Shown here piece by piece: positions 45,301 through 53,589 of a stretch of 64,000 nt of DNA. The DNA comes from Myxococcaceae bacterium (GTDB lineage: Bacteria; Myxococcota; Myxococcia; Myxococcales; Myxococcaceae). The notes beneath the pieces were generated by a model, which was given only the letters and a program-made list of their open reading frames with translations, was not told the origin of the DNA and ran no database searches. The translations under genes were made by a program, and so were the position numbers. Location: contig JAEUJQ010000045.1 in the NCBI GenBank assembly GCA_016793095.1, positions 124,001 through 188,000 on the forward strand, given 5' to 3'. Position 1 is the first letter of the stretch. Each line of letters starts with the position of its first letter.

Positions 45301-47887
45301 GGTTCTGCACCTGCTCCGACATGCCGGACGCGCGCAGCGTCGTCTCGTCGAGGCGTTGCTGGAGCGAGGCCTTCTCGGCGCGGACCGTCCCGAGCGTCGA
45401 GGTGGTCTGCTCGAGCGTCTGGGCGGTGTTCGCCAGGGTCCCCTCGAGCAGCGTGATCCGCTGGCGCAGCCCGGCCCCAGCCTGACGCTCGCCCTCGAGC
45501 TCGAGCTGCCAGGCCTCGGCGTCCCGCGTTCGACTCTCCAGGGCGGCGCGAGCCTCACCCTGCGCCCCCTCGAGCTGAGCCACGCGGTCGTTCAGCGCAG
45601 CGGTCGCCTGCCGCGCGGCGTCGAGCTCTCGATCGCGCGCCTCGAGATCGCGGCCCCGGCTCTCGAAGGAGGCGCGGGTTTCGTCCAGGGTGCGCTGACC
45701 GTCACGCAGCAAGCCGCCGAGGCGGGCGATCTCGGCGTCGAGGCCGGTGAGCTGCTCGCGCAGGCCCGCGGCGGTCGCCTTCTCGGAGGCGAGCTGCGCG
45801 TCCCGCTCGGAGATGGCGGCCTGGAGCGCCCGCTGTTGGTGCTGGGCCCCCTGGAGGGCGTCGTCTCGTTCCCGGCGCGCCTGCGCGGCCTCGCCCTCGA
45901 GGCGGCTCACGGTCGCCGCCAGGAGGCCCTTCTCGTCTTCGAGCGCCGAGACGCGCGTCTGTTCGGTCAGGCGAGCCTTCCGCAGGTCCTCGACGGCGCC
46001 GCGCAGGTCGTCCTTTTCCTCGATCAGGCGGTCGCGGTCCTGCGTCAGCTCGTCGAGCTGGCGGCGCAGCCCGGACGAGAGCACGTCGCCCTGTTCGCGC
46101 GAGGTGCGCTCGGCGGTGATCGCCGTCTCGAGGTCGCGCTCGAGGCGCCGGCCCCGCGCGATCTCCGCGTCCTTTGCGGCGCTGAGCTGAGCGATCTGAT
46201 CGCTCAACTGCTGAACGTTCGCGTTCGTCTCACCGAGGCGCTGCTCGAGCTGCTGGGCGGTCTCACGCCAGGTGCGCTCGGAGCTGGCGAGGGTCTCGAT
46301 GTCACGCAGGGCCCTGGCGTGCGCCGAGCTGGCCGCCTGGAGTTCGGTCTCGAGGCCGACGAGCGCCGTCTGACGCTGGGCGAGCTCCTCTTCGAGCTGC
46401 CGGGCGGTGGCGCTCGCGCGCTGCAGCTCCTGCTCGAGCTCGCGACGACGCGACGACTCGACCTCGAACGAGCGCGAGAGGGACAGCTTCTCTGCTTCCC
46501 GCTTCGAGCCCTCTTCCCGCAGGGCCGCGAGCTGATGGCGAGCGTCGGCGAGCGAGCGCTCGAGCCCTTCGATCGCGAGCAGGGACTGGGTGCGGGCGTC
46601 AGCGAGGGCGAGCTCACGCTGTCGTGCCGCGGTCAGCTCGGTCTCTCGCGACGCCATCTCGTCGCGCACGCGGTCGGCCTGGGCCAGGGCGCGTTCGCGC
46701 TCGAGCCGCTCGGTGACGACGTCTTCCTGGGCCTTCTTGAGCTCCTCGTACGCGCGCGCGAGCCGGGTGCGGGCGTCTTCGAGCTGGGTGGCCACCTCTT
46801 CGCGACGCGCCCGCTCGAGGCGGATCTGCTCCTGCGCGGCGAGCGCCTGGATCGCGGCGTCCTTCTGCGCGCGCTGCAGCGCCTCCTGCTCCGCCTTCGC
46901 GGCGGTCGCCCGGCCCTCTGCGTCGATCGCGCGCTCACGAAGCACGGTGAGCTCGGCCTCGAGGCGGCGCACGCGCTGGGCGAGCTCTTCGCGATCGCGC
47001 AGCGACTCGGGGCGCTCACGCTGCGCCTCGAGCTGCGCGGTCAGGCGGGCGAGCCCGTCTTTCGTGGCCTCGAGCTGGTCCTTCGTCTCCTTCAGATCGG
47101 CCTGGCGCGTCTCGAGCTCGGCGGTCTTCTTCTGCAGCGCGTCCTTGAGGCGCTCGGCGCGGTCGCGCCAGTCACGGGCGCGGGTCGAGAAGTCCTCGAG
47201 CTTGCCGCCGGTGAAGGCCAGCGGCTCGGGCGGCAGCTGCACCCACGTCGGATCGAAGCTGCGCGCCGGCTCCTGCCCGGCGATCACGATGAAGTACGCC
47301 GCCTCGCTGCTGCCGGCGAGCGAGCCGTCCACCTGCAGGCCGTCGCCCCGCTCGAAGGCGAGCTGGTAGCCCAGCACCGGAGACTGCGTCGCCACTTCGA
47401 CGGACTTGAAGTGCACCGACAGCGCATCGAGCAGCTGCCCGTAGGTGGGAGGCGGCTCGGCCTCCTCGGGATCGACGACGTTCGCGAGGGCGAGCCCGGC
47501 CGGGTTCCGCAGCCCGCCCATGAGGTAGCCGCTCTTCGCCACCAGCCGCGCGAGATCCTTCAGCAGCTCGGGCGCGCGGACGTACGGCGCGAGGTCGGCC
47601 ACCATCACGAGATCGAAGCTGCCCGCCTCGAAGTCGTCGAAGACCGGCGGGCGGAAGCGCAGGTTCGGTCCGGCGAGCTTCGCTTGCGCTTCCTGAATCG
47701 CCTGCAGATCGGCGTCGGCGGCGACGACCACGCGCGCGCCCCGGGTCTCGAGAAAACGGGCCGACTGCCCCAGCGTCGAGGCGACAGCGCCGATCTCGAG
47801 CACACGCCGTCTTGCGTAGAGGCTCTCGGCGAAGATGTACCGGGGGAGCAGCTCGCTCTGGCCCAGCCGTTTGAACGAAGTCGACAC
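42344..47887 (-). CDS. Giant coiled-coil protein with methyltransferase-like N-terminal domain
   Basis: 1847 residues from the GTG at 47887. Residues about 1-225 resemble a class I SAM methyltransferase: RRVLEIGAVASTLGQSARFL (motif I, but GxGxG is degraded), VVVAADAD and FDLVMVADLAPYV. From about 235 to 1740 it is an almost unbroken coiled coil rich in Glu, Ala, Arg and Leu (for example LEAQRERPESLRDREELAQR). The last 105 residues are Pro-rich and carry two copies of FELDV (GFELDVEPI and VFELDVADD) and an acidic EEIVLLDEEV. No membrane segment. The start is fixed by a TAGACT box 5 bp upstream and by where homology-like sequence begins. It may act as a cytoskeletal or polar scaffold. Confidence 0.85.
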   Translation of the reverse strand: MSTSFKRLGQSELLPRYIFAESLYARRRVLEIGAVASTLGQSARFLETRGARVVVAADADLQAIQEAQAKLAGPNLRFRPPVFDDFEAGSFDLVMVADLAPYVRAPELLKDLARLVAKSGYLMGGLRNPAGLALANVVDPEEAEPPPTYGQLLDALSVHFKSVEVATQSPVLGYQLAFERGDGLQVDGSLAGSSEAAYFIVIAGQEPARSFDPTWVQLPPEPLAFTGGKLEDFSTRARDWRDRAERLKDALQKKTAELETRQADLKETKDQLEATKDGLARLTAQLEAQRERPESLRDREELAQRVRRLEAELTVLRERAIDAEGRATAAKAEQEALQRAQKDAAIQALAAQEQIRLERARREEVATQLEDARTRLARAYEELKKAQEDVVTERLERERALAQADRVRDEMASRETELTAARQRELALADARTQSLLAIEGLERSLADARHQLAALREEGSKREAEKLSLSRSFEVESSRRRELEQELQRASATARQLEEELAQRQTALVGLETELQAASSAHARALRDIETLASSERTWRETAQQLEQRLGETNANVQQLSDQIAQLSAAKDAEIARGRRLERDLETAITAERTSREQGDVLSSGLRRQLDELTQDRDRLIEEKDDLRGAVEDLRKARLTEQTRVSALEDEKGLLAATVSRLEGEAAQARRERDDALQGAQHQQRALQAAISERDAQLASEKATAAGLREQLTGLDAEIARLGGLLRDGQRTLDETRASFESRGRDLEARDRELDAARQATAALNDRVAQLEGAQGEARAALESRTRDAEAWQLELEGERQAGAGLRQRITLLEGTLANTAQTLEQTTSTLGTVRAEKASLQQRLDETTLRASGMSEQVQNLQRITLAADEALAAARSQKNAIDRELSALRAQVAEERRAADEKTQALKQAAELSANRAVELEGRVAELNRALREQAEETALQRAEAQARGELVERLEAEARRQADVIERLRTEGQAQGAEREALVAAKSAELDAARLRVDGLSSELVQVREALDRRTASFDEAQTALGRANEALAALAAERESLATTGSSQQSRIEALSQALAAREVELSRSLESVATLERRVDELSAAIGEREHRLADLQASSASLQATLDDKTAAIERLLAEHSQAVAATGLERERLERQLADAQRSAAATAEELEHLKAELEESVYGRGEEQKLREGLEAEKASLASALEARTAELSQLSAARLEEQQRRETLEAEKQALSVALEARAGDLAQLTSERSSLDGLAAEQRAALEEARATLEKRSAEWDQARVALVDTHRSELEATTQAAARALESRQAELEAKLTEARAEHERALEQQAAAYRANLEQRSVEAAKALAAREDELLQRAGAAEGKSNELERQRDELKKDVESAREAASKERSDLQAKLDSVLADLAKVQAEVDKAHSEARGHQAGKHALQGELDRARVELDQLRTSLAQAGGESRAIAEARTQLEAEVERLRQRVPELEGLVRTLQGAQPELEALRERLPQLEATRAELEQRLALAEEGRAQLGSSSAAMEAELVEARARASTLETSSMELDARAGALQQQVLEAETRAAQLAESLSQYQDERPALDTTITELRLKANVLEKRLAEAERAAPRSDSEIEALRRRLPELEAELELARVSAKSDVDAAVGARRQAEELLLALRVKYGDLQHELTSLTEALEQAKQGGSPDLREQVAELTAENELIESERQRLAELVDGLERRVKEQDQAKERVLRLETDLELTRKLLEQARRDLEEARRAPPPPPPPRFGAPVKDTEGFELDVEPITAVNPVPDLAALLKQTAPPKPPPSSPPPPTSPVDPEVFELDVADDNGEAEEIVLLDEEVGGNGKTGGGKK

Positions 47888-47892
47888 GCCAC

Positions 47893-47920
47893 GCCGGAGT
47901 CTACCTTCCCTGAGGAGGTC
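47893..47920 (-). promoter_or_regulatory. Promoter-like element 5 bp upstream of the giant coiled-coil gene
   Basis: On the minus strand TTGGGG (47920-47915), a 16-bp spacer, then TAGACT (47898-47893), followed after 5 bp by the GTG at 47887. Transcription would start at or next to the start codon. There is no ribosome site. Confidence 0.5.
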
Positions 47921-47986
47921 CCCAAGGAAACCACCCGCCGTTCGGCAGAGACGGAACACCAGGGCAATGGAGGCTGTTTCAACCCG

Positions 47987-47992
47987 TATTAG
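47987..47992 (+). promoter_or_regulatory. Possible -10 box upstream of the inner-membrane protein gene
   Basis: TATTAG ends 13 bp before the ATG at 48006. It lies in the 118-bp region divergent from the giant coiled-coil gene. No clear -35. Confidence 0.3.
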
Positions 47993-48005
47993 CCTGTCGC
48001 GCGCC

Positions 48006-48797
48006 ATGGACACCGCCCCCGACCTCAAAGGCCCGTCGTTCCTCTCCAGGCTGGGGCGCGCGTTCCGCAACCTGGTCATCTTCGCGGTGGTGGTCGCGGC
48101 GGCGACGGGCGGGCTGTACGCCGCCTCGCTGCTCAACGCGCGCACCTGGAGCCTCGAGGTCCAGGGCGGCCAGTTGATCGTCACGAGGGGCAAGATGCTG
48201 CCGACGGGCACCGAGCCCTTCCAGCCGGCCGATCCGCTGCTCGCTGAGGCCTACGCTCCCCTCGAGCTGAACGGCAACACGGCCCTCGCCGTGGTGGGCA
48301 CCAGGTACGAGGATCGAGATGAGCTCGACCGGGCGCTGTTCTCGGTGATCGAGCTGCTGGCGAAGCCGCGCGTGGCGTCAGACACCAAGCGCGATCTCGA
48401 CGTGGGCGTGGGGCTGGTGAAGCGCGCCGAGGCCCTGCGGGGGCTGTCGGAGCAGCAGCGCGCCAGCCTGAAGACGCTCAAGGCCGAGGTGGCCTACTTC
48501 CTCGCGAAGCAGCGCATCGACGACGCGCGCAAGCAGCTCGACGAGGCGCTGCAGCAGCTCAAGCTGGCCGCTGACGCCGACGCACGCCACAAGAAGGACG
48601 CGACGCAGATGCTGCTCGCCGTCGAGCCGCAGGTGAAGGCGCTCTCGGACACGCTGAGGGCCGCCGTCCAGGGCCTGCCCCCGCCCGTGGTGGCTCCCGC
48701 GCCGGTCCCGCAGCCTGTTGCGTCGCCCCCGCCCGTCATCGCTGAGGCTGCGGACGCGGGCGTCGCCCCGGCCGAACCCGAGTCCGACGGCCACTGA
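48006..48797 (+). CDS. Single-pass inner-membrane protein, divergent from the giant coiled-coil gene
   Basis: 263 residues from the ATG at 48006. A short cytoplasmic N-terminus is followed by one membrane helix (about 23-43, LVIFAVVVAAATGGLYAASLL). A mixed domain (WSLEVQGGQLIVTRGKMLPTG) leads to a helical stretch, EQQRASLKTLKAEVAYFLAKQRIDDARKQLDEALQQLK, and the C-terminal tail is Pro/Ala-rich. It is likely anchored in the inner membrane with a periplasmic helical domain. No family is recognised. Shared divergent control with the coiled-coil protein suggests, but does not show, a functional link. Confidence 0.75.
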   Translation: MDTAPDLKGPSFLSRLGRAFRNLVIFAVVVAAATGGLYAASLLNARTWSLEVQGGQLIVTRGKMLPTGTEPFQPADPLLAEAYAPLELNGNTALAVVGTRYEDRDELDRALFSVIELLAKPRVASDTKRDLDVGVGLVKRAEALRGLSEQQRASLKTLKAEVAYFLAKQRIDDARKQLDEALQQLKLAADADARHKKDATQMLLAVEPQVKALSDTLRAAVQGLPPPVVAPAPVPQPVASPPPVIAEAADAGVAPAEPESDGH

Positions 48798-48859
48798 GCC
48801 GCCGGCGGGTCTGGCGCGACCCCGAGACGCTCGAGGTAGAGACGAGGCGCCCGACCGCG

Positions 48860-48865
48860 TAGGGT
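48860..48865 (+). promoter_or_regulatory. Possible -10 box 7 bp upstream of the hybrid kinase start
   Basis: TAGGGT ends 7 bp before the GTG at 48873. It is another member of the near-start TAnnnT set. It is weaker than the others because three of six positions are G. Confidence 0.25.
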
Positions 48866-48872
48866 CTCGGGC

Positions 48873-50777
48873 GTGGACCCGGCCCGGCTCGCCTCGCTCT
48901 ACGCCCGCATCGTCGAGACCACCCTGCAGGGGGTCTGGGTGATCGACGCGGCCAGCGTCACCACCTTCGTCAACGCCGCGATGGCGACCATGCTGGGCTG
49001 GACGCGCGAGGAGATCATCGGCCGATCCCTGTTCGATTTCATGGACGACGAGGGGCGGCGGATCGCCGCCCAGAACGTCGCGCGCCGCAAGGAGGGCATC
49101 TCGGAGTCGCACGACTTCGTCTTCCGCCGCAAGGACGGTCGCGCGTTGTGGAGCTCGATGGTGACCAACCCGCTCCACGCCTCCGATGGCACCTACGAGG
49201 GGGCGGTCGCGGTGGTGACTGACGTTGGCGCCGAGCGGGAGCGAGAGCAGGAGCGCCTCAGGCTCTGGCGCATCGTCGATGAGAGCCTCAACGAGATCTA
49301 CCTGTTCCGCGAGCGCGACCTGCGCTTCGAGTACGCGAACCGGGGCGCAACCCGGAACCTCGGGTTCAGCCTCGAGGAGCTGCGTGGGAAGACACCCCTC
49401 GACATCAAGCCCGAGCACACCCGCGCGTCGTTCCAGGCGCTCGTCGCACCGCTGGTCGAAGGCCGCGTCGATCGGTTGCGCTTCGAGACGATTCACGAGC
49501 GGAAGGACGGCACCGCCTACCCCGTCGAGGTGAGTCTGCAGCTTGCGCGGCGCGAGGGTGGCGGCCTGTTCTTCGCGATCATCAACGACATCAGCGAGCG
49601 CCGTGAAGCCGAGCGATCGCTCAGCGCGCTGGGCGATCAGCTCGCCCAATCGCAGCGCCTCGAGAGCATCGGCAGGCTCGCAGGCGGAATCGCGCACGAC
49701 TTCAACAACATCCTCACGACGATCCTGAGCAGCGTCACGTTCCTCGAGGACGCCCCGCTGAACGACGAGCAGCGCACCGATCTGCGGGAGATCGGACGCG
49801 CGGCGGAGCGCGCCAGCCAGCTCACGAACCAGCTGCTCGCGTTCGCGAGGAAACGCGTCATCAAGCCGCGCAGCATGGACATCGGGCAGACGATTCGCGA
49901 CCAGGCACGGTTCCTCCGCAGGGTGATCGGTGAGGAGTCGACGCTGGAGCTCCGCATCGCGGACGGGCTGTGGCCGGTGCTGGCAGATCCGACCCAGATG
50001 GAGCAGGTCATCCTCAACCTCGCGGTGAACGCGCGCGACGCGATGCCAACCGGCGGGCGGCTCACCATCGAGGCACGGAACACCCTGCTCGCGGAGGCGC
50101 CTCCTGTCCAACGAGGGGTGCCTCCCGGTGAGTACGTGACGGTGACGGTGAGCGACACCGGCGCGGGGATCGCGTCAGACGTGATCCCCCACGTCTTCGA
50201 GCCGTTCTTCACCACCAAGCCGGTGGGGGCCGGTACCGGCCTGGGGCTCGCGACCGTCTACGGCATCGTCAAGCAGAGCGGCGGCCACATCGGCGTCGAG
50301 AGCGCGCCGAGGGCGGGAACGACCTTCACGATGTTCTTCCCCCGGACGAAGGACACCGCCGCGCAGCAACCGGAGTCGAGCGACCTCGCCCCGAGACCCG
50401 GCCACGAGCGCGTGCTGCTCGTCGAGGACGACGCGGGGGTGCGGCGCATGGCGGTTCGCGCGCTCGAGGACTGCGGCTACCAGGTGCACGCCGAGCCGAC
50501 TCCGCACGAGGCCCTGCGCTGGGCACAGAGCCCCGAAGGCGCCTTCGACCTGCTCGTGACTGACGTCATGATGCCGGGAATGAGTGGCAAGGCGTTCGCC
50601 GACCAGGTGCTGGCCGGGCGCGGTGCGGTGCCGGTGCTCTTCATCTCCGGCTACGCCGAGGACGCGATCGTGCACCGTGGCGCGATCGATCAGGGTGTCG
50701 AGCTGCTCCCCAAGCCCTTCTCCCCGGCCCAGCTCTGCGCCCGGGTCAGAGCGCTGCTGGATCGTGGGCGCGCGTGA
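48873..50777 (+). CDS. Hybrid histidine kinase: PAS-PAS, HisKA, HATPase, receiver
   Basis: 634 residues, cytoplasmic. Two PAS domains (about 10-125 and 128-245; [23 protein letters not shown] and [23 protein letters not shown]) precede the H-box [18 protein letters not shown]-box [14 protein letters not shown]1 [14 protein letters not shown] and G2 [11 protein letters not shown]. The C-terminal receiver begins [11 protein letters not shown], with the phospho-acceptor Asp in [10 protein letters not shown] and Lys in LLPKPFSP. The layout matches the kinase at 2416. No cognate regulator is next to it. An MFS gene follows 10 bp downstream. Confidence 0.94.
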   Translation: MDPARLASLYARIVETTLQGVWVIDAASVTTFVNAAMATMLGWTREEIIGRSLFDFMDDEGRRIAAQNVARRKEGISESHDFVFRRKDGRALWSSMVTNPLHASDGTYEGAVAVVTDVGAEREREQERLRLWRIVDESLNEIYLFRERDLRFEYANRGATRNLGFSLEELRGKTPLDIKPEHTRASFQALVAPLVEGRVDRLRFETIHERKDGTAYPVEVSLQLARREGGGLFFAIINDISERREAERSLSALGDQLAQSQRLESIGRLAGGIAHDFNNILTTILSSVTFLEDAPLNDEQRTDLREIGRAAERASQLTNQLLAFARKRVIKPRSMDIGQTIRDQARFLRRVIGEESTLELRIADGLWPVLADPTQMEQVILNLAVNARDAMPTGGRLTIEARNTLLAEAPPVQRGVPPGEYVTVTVSDTGAGIASDVIPHVFEPFFTTKPVGAGTGLGLATVYGIVKQSGGHIGVESAPRAGTTFTMFFPRTKDTAAQQPESSDLAPRPGHERVLLVEDDAGVRRMAVRALEDCGYQVHAEPTPHEALRWAQSPEGAFDLLVTDVMMPGMSGKAFADQVLAGRGAVPVLFISGYAEDAIVHRGAIDQGVELLPKPFSPAQLCARVRALLDRGRA

Positions 50778-50787
50778 CTGAGACGAA

Positions 50788-52080
50788 GTGGCGGTCGAGC
50801 GAGCCCGCGTGAGCGCTCCTGGCTATCTCGAGCTCTTGAGGCGCCGGGCGGCCTACCGGCGGATCTGGCTGGGCTCGGTCATCAGCCTGCTCGGCGACTG
50901 GTTCACGCTCATCGCGCTGTACTCGCTCCTCAACCAGTTCACCGGGCGCGGCGAGGCCGTGGGCCTGCTGCTGCTGGTCCGCTTCCTGCCCGCCGCGGTG
51001 CTGGGACCGCTCGCAGGCATGGTGGCCGACCGGTTCCCGCGGCGCCTCGTGTTGATCACCTGCGACCTCGCCCGCGCGCTGGTGGTGCTGGGCTACCTGC
51101 TCGTGCGCTCCGCGGAGGACGTCTGGCTGATCTACGCCCTCACGTTCGTGCAGATGACGGCGGCTGCGTTCTTCGATCCGACCGAGCAGGCCGCCATCGC
51201 CAGTACGGTCGAGCCCGAGGAGGTCGTCACCGCCAACACCCTGCAGGGGGTCACCTGGTCAGCGATGCTCGGGCTGGGTGCGATCGCGGGCGGCCTCACC
51301 GCGACGTTCGTCGGCCGTGACGCGGCGTTCGCGATCAACGCCCTCACCTACCTCGCCTCGGCGGTGTCGATCCGCGGGGCGCGGGTCCCCTTCTCACCGC
51401 GCCCCCGCCCCGCGACGTGGAGCGCGATGCTGGGCGTCGATGACGTGCGTGAAGGCTGGGCTCGCGTCCGCGGCGACTCACGGGTGCAGCGCACCCTCTT
51501 CGTCAAGACGGCCTGGGCGATCCCCGGCGGTGGCGCGCTCGTGCTCTACGCGATCCTCGGAGAGAGGGTCTTCGCCATCGACGGCCGCGCGGAGGCTGGC
51601 ATCGGCGTGCTGCTGGCGATGCGCGGGCTGGGCGCGTTCGTCGGCCCTCTCCTGGCCCGGCGTCTCGGGGGCGACACGCCGGCCTTCCTCGAGCGCGCGG
51701 TCGGGGTCAGCTTCCTCGTCACGGCGGTGTTCTGGGTCGGGTTCGCGTTCGCGCCCGCCCTTCCGCTGGCGGCGGTGATGCTCGCCTGCGCGCACCTTGG
51801 GGTGTCCACGCAGTGGGTGTTCTCGTCGTCCCTGCTCGCGCTTCAGGTGGAGGATCGCCTGCGCGGGCGCGTCTTCGCGGTGGAGTCGATGCTGCACATG
51901 TTGTCGCTCGGACTGTCGAGCTGGATCGTCGGACGCGTGCTCGATGTCTCTGGGCTGGGCCCCCGCGTGGTGATGGCGAGCTTGAGCGTCGTGCTGGTGA
52001 TCACGGCAGCGGTCTGGTGGCTCTGGGGCCGCGCGGTGAAGGAGCCCACGCGCGTCTCCAGTGGAAGTCCAGCCCGGTAG
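50788..52080 (+). CDS. MFS exporter, EntS-like
   Basis: 430 residues from a GTG at 50788 (a GTG at 50809 is also possible). About 12 membrane helices. The segment LLLLVRFLPAAVLGPLAGMVADRFPRR contains the MFS loop 2-3 signature G..ADR..RR. The overall order, including QGVTWSAMLGLGAIAGG and LRGRVFAVESML, resembles the EntS-type exporter branch (DHA3-like). Substrate unknown. It is 10 bp behind the hybrid kinase and may be co-transcribed with it, so the exporter could be part of a response to whatever the PAS domains sense. Confidence 0.88.
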   Translation: MAVERARVSAPGYLELLRRRAAYRRIWLGSVISLLGDWFTLIALYSLLNQFTGRGEAVGLLLLVRFLPAAVLGPLAGMVADRFPRRLVLITCDLARALVVLGYLLVRSAEDVWLIYALTFVQMTAAAFFDPTEQAAIASTVEPEEVVTANTLQGVTWSAMLGLGAIAGGLTATFVGRDAAFAINALTYLASAVSIRGARVPFSPRPRPATWSAMLGVDDVREGWARVRGDSRVQRTLFVKTAWAIPGGGALVLYAILGERVFAIDGRAEAGIGVLLAMRGLGAFVGPLLARRLGGDTPAFLERAVGVSFLVTAVFWVGFAFAPALPLAAVMLACAHLGVSTQWVFSSSLLALQVEDRLRGRVFAVESMLHMLSLGLSSWIVGRVLDVSGLGPRVVMASLSVVLVITAAVWWLWGRAVKEPTRVSSGSPAR

Positions 52081-52089
52081 CGGCGTGGC

Positions 52090-52117
52090 TTGCCCCTGAC
52101 CTCACGTGCCTTACTGT
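52090..52117 (+). promoter_or_regulatory. Sigma70-type promoter for the PhoD-like gene
   Basis: TTGCCC (52090-52095), a 16-bp spacer, then TACTGT (52112-52117). The leader to the ATG at 52157 is about 30 nt and contains GTGGAGGTGTGTGCC with a usable GGAGG. This is one of the more complete promoter matches in the window. Confidence 0.5.
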
Positions 52118-52156
52118 CGGGGTGAGCCTTCGAGCCCCGAAGTGGAGGTGTGTGCC

Positions 52157-53464
52157 ATGACGAGCCGCAAGACGAGCCTCAGTCGCCGCGCGATGCTCGC
52201 CGCGTTCGGCACGGTTGCCTGCGCTCCCCGGCTGTCCACGGAGCCGCCGCCGGTCTCGCCCGTCTTCCCGCTGGGCCTCGCCAGCGGGGAGCCCACGTCT
52301 GACGGGGCGATCGTGTGGACCCGGTACACCGGCGCCGCGCAGCTCACGCTGCGGGTCTGGCGCGAAGACGCCGAGGCGTCGACGGCGCGCGCGCTGCCGG
52401 TCGAGGTGGACGCCAATGGCTTCGTGCACGCCCCGGTGACGGGCCTCACTGCGGGTGCGTGGCACCGCTTCCAGTTCACCGAGGTGCTGGATGGCTCGGA
52501 GGTCGGTCACTCCGAGATTGGCCGCTTCCGCACTGCGTTCCCACCAGACGTCGCTCCCCCCCTTCGCCTCGGCGCCGTGTCGTGTACGCACCAGAAGTAC
52601 CCCCTCGACACGCTGCTGCAGGCCGCCGCGCGAGACGATCTCGACGCGTTCCTCGTGCTGGGCGACTTCCTCTACGCGGATGGAGCAGAGACGAGCGAGG
52701 AGTACCGGGCGATCTGGGACGAGGCGCTCGGTCGGCACCCGCACCAGCGACTGCGCGCGAAGACGAGCCTCATCGCGGCCTGGGACGATCACGAGGTGGT
52801 GGACAACTTCGATGCCGAGCTGACGGTCTCGGCCCTGGTCAACGAAGGCCGGGAACGGTTCTTCGAGTACCAGCCGGTCCGGCCGAGCGCTGCATCACCC
52901 GGGCGCATCTGGCGCTCGCTGCGCTGGGGGAAGACGGCCGAGATCTTCGTGCTCGACTGCCGGGGCGAGCGTCGCCCTGGCCGGGGGGAGTACGTGTCAC
53001 GTGAGCAGCTCGACTGGCTGAAGCAGGGCCTGGCGACGAGCCCCTGCGCCTTCAAGCTGATCCTCAACTCGGTGCCGATCACCGAGTTCCCCGGCCCGCT
53101 CTTCGGTCTTCAGCTTCACGATCGGTGGGAGGGCTTCCCAGCGCAGCGCACCGAGCTGCTCGAGCACATCGACTCGAAGGGCATCACCGGGGTGCTGTGG
53201 GTGTCGGGCGACTTCCACCTGGGGACCGTGGGGCGCGTGTCGCGGCAGGGCCCGGGCTCGAAGGCCATCGAGGCGCTCGTGGGGCCCGGCGGGCAGCGCG
53301 CGAACACCTCGCCCACCTACCCCTCTCCGCCGCAGTTCGACTTCGCGACGGGCGTGAACAACTACGTGCTGATCGATCTCGACCCGGCGACGGTGACGGC
53401 GCGGCTCCAGTACGTCTCGGGCTCGGGGAAGATCGTGCAGGATCGCTCGTACGCGCTCGGGTAA
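52157..53464 (+). CDS. Tat-exported PhoD-like alkaline phosphatase/phosphodiesterase
   Basis: 435 residues from the ATG at 52157. The start carries a twin-arginine motif (SRRAMLAAFG) and a possible lipobox ending VAC. An N-terminal Fn3-like domain (LGLASGEPTSDGAIVWTRYTG) is typical of PhoD. The metallophosphatase core shows LGAVSCTHQKYPL, LVLGDFLYADGAE, IAAWDDHEVVDNF and, later, WVSGDFHLGTV. Known PhoD enzymes use Ca2+ and Fe3+ and cleave phosphomonoesters and diesters outside the cell. It is transcribed alone, 76 bp after the MFS gene, with its own promoter-like sequence. Confidence 0.93.
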   Translation: MTSRKTSLSRRAMLAAFGTVACAPRLSTEPPPVSPVFPLGLASGEPTSDGAIVWTRYTGAAQLTLRVWREDAEASTARALPVEVDANGFVHAPVTGLTAGAWHRFQFTEVLDGSEVGHSEIGRFRTAFPPDVAPPLRLGAVSCTHQKYPLDTLLQAAARDDLDAFLVLGDFLYADGAETSEEYRAIWDEALGRHPHQRLRAKTSLIAAWDDHEVVDNFDAELTVSALVNEGRERFFEYQPVRPSAASPGRIWRSLRWGKTAEIFVLDCRGERRPGRGEYVSREQLDWLKQGLATSPCAFKLILNSVPITEFPGPLFGLQLHDRWEGFPAQRTELLEHIDSKGITGVLWVSGDFHLGTVGRVSRQGPGSKAIEALVGPGGQRANTSPTYPSPPQFDFATGVNNYVLIDLDPATVTARLQYVSGSGKIVQDRSYALG

Positions 53465-53499
53465 CGAGCCCGCGCCCCGGTGCTGGGTTCCCGGACGCC

Positions 53500-53548
53500 T
53501 CGCCCACGCCCGAGGGCGAAGACGGCAACTCCGAGCTCTTCGCGAAGA
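53500..53548. terminator. Two hairpins between convergent PhoD and cyclase genes
   Basis: TCGCCC/GGGCGA (53500-53505 and 53514-53519) with an 8-nt loop, and a perfect 12-bp palindrome TCTTCGCGAAGA at 53537-53548. They sit in the 125-bp gap between the two converging genes, so one or both may be 3' ends. No U-tracts. Confidence 0.3.
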
Positions 53549-53589
53549 CGAGTACGGGCCGTGGTGATGCTCTGCCGCGCGCCCTCGCC

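Noticed and set aside
42902-47992. A 1696-codon open frame on the + strand opposite the giant coiled-coil gene
   Set aside because: It is Leu/Gly/Arg-rich without domains, signal or ribosome site, and exists because GAG/CTC-rich coiled-coil codons have no stops when read on the opposite strand. The minus-strand protein has a recognisable domain and a promoter-like box at its start.
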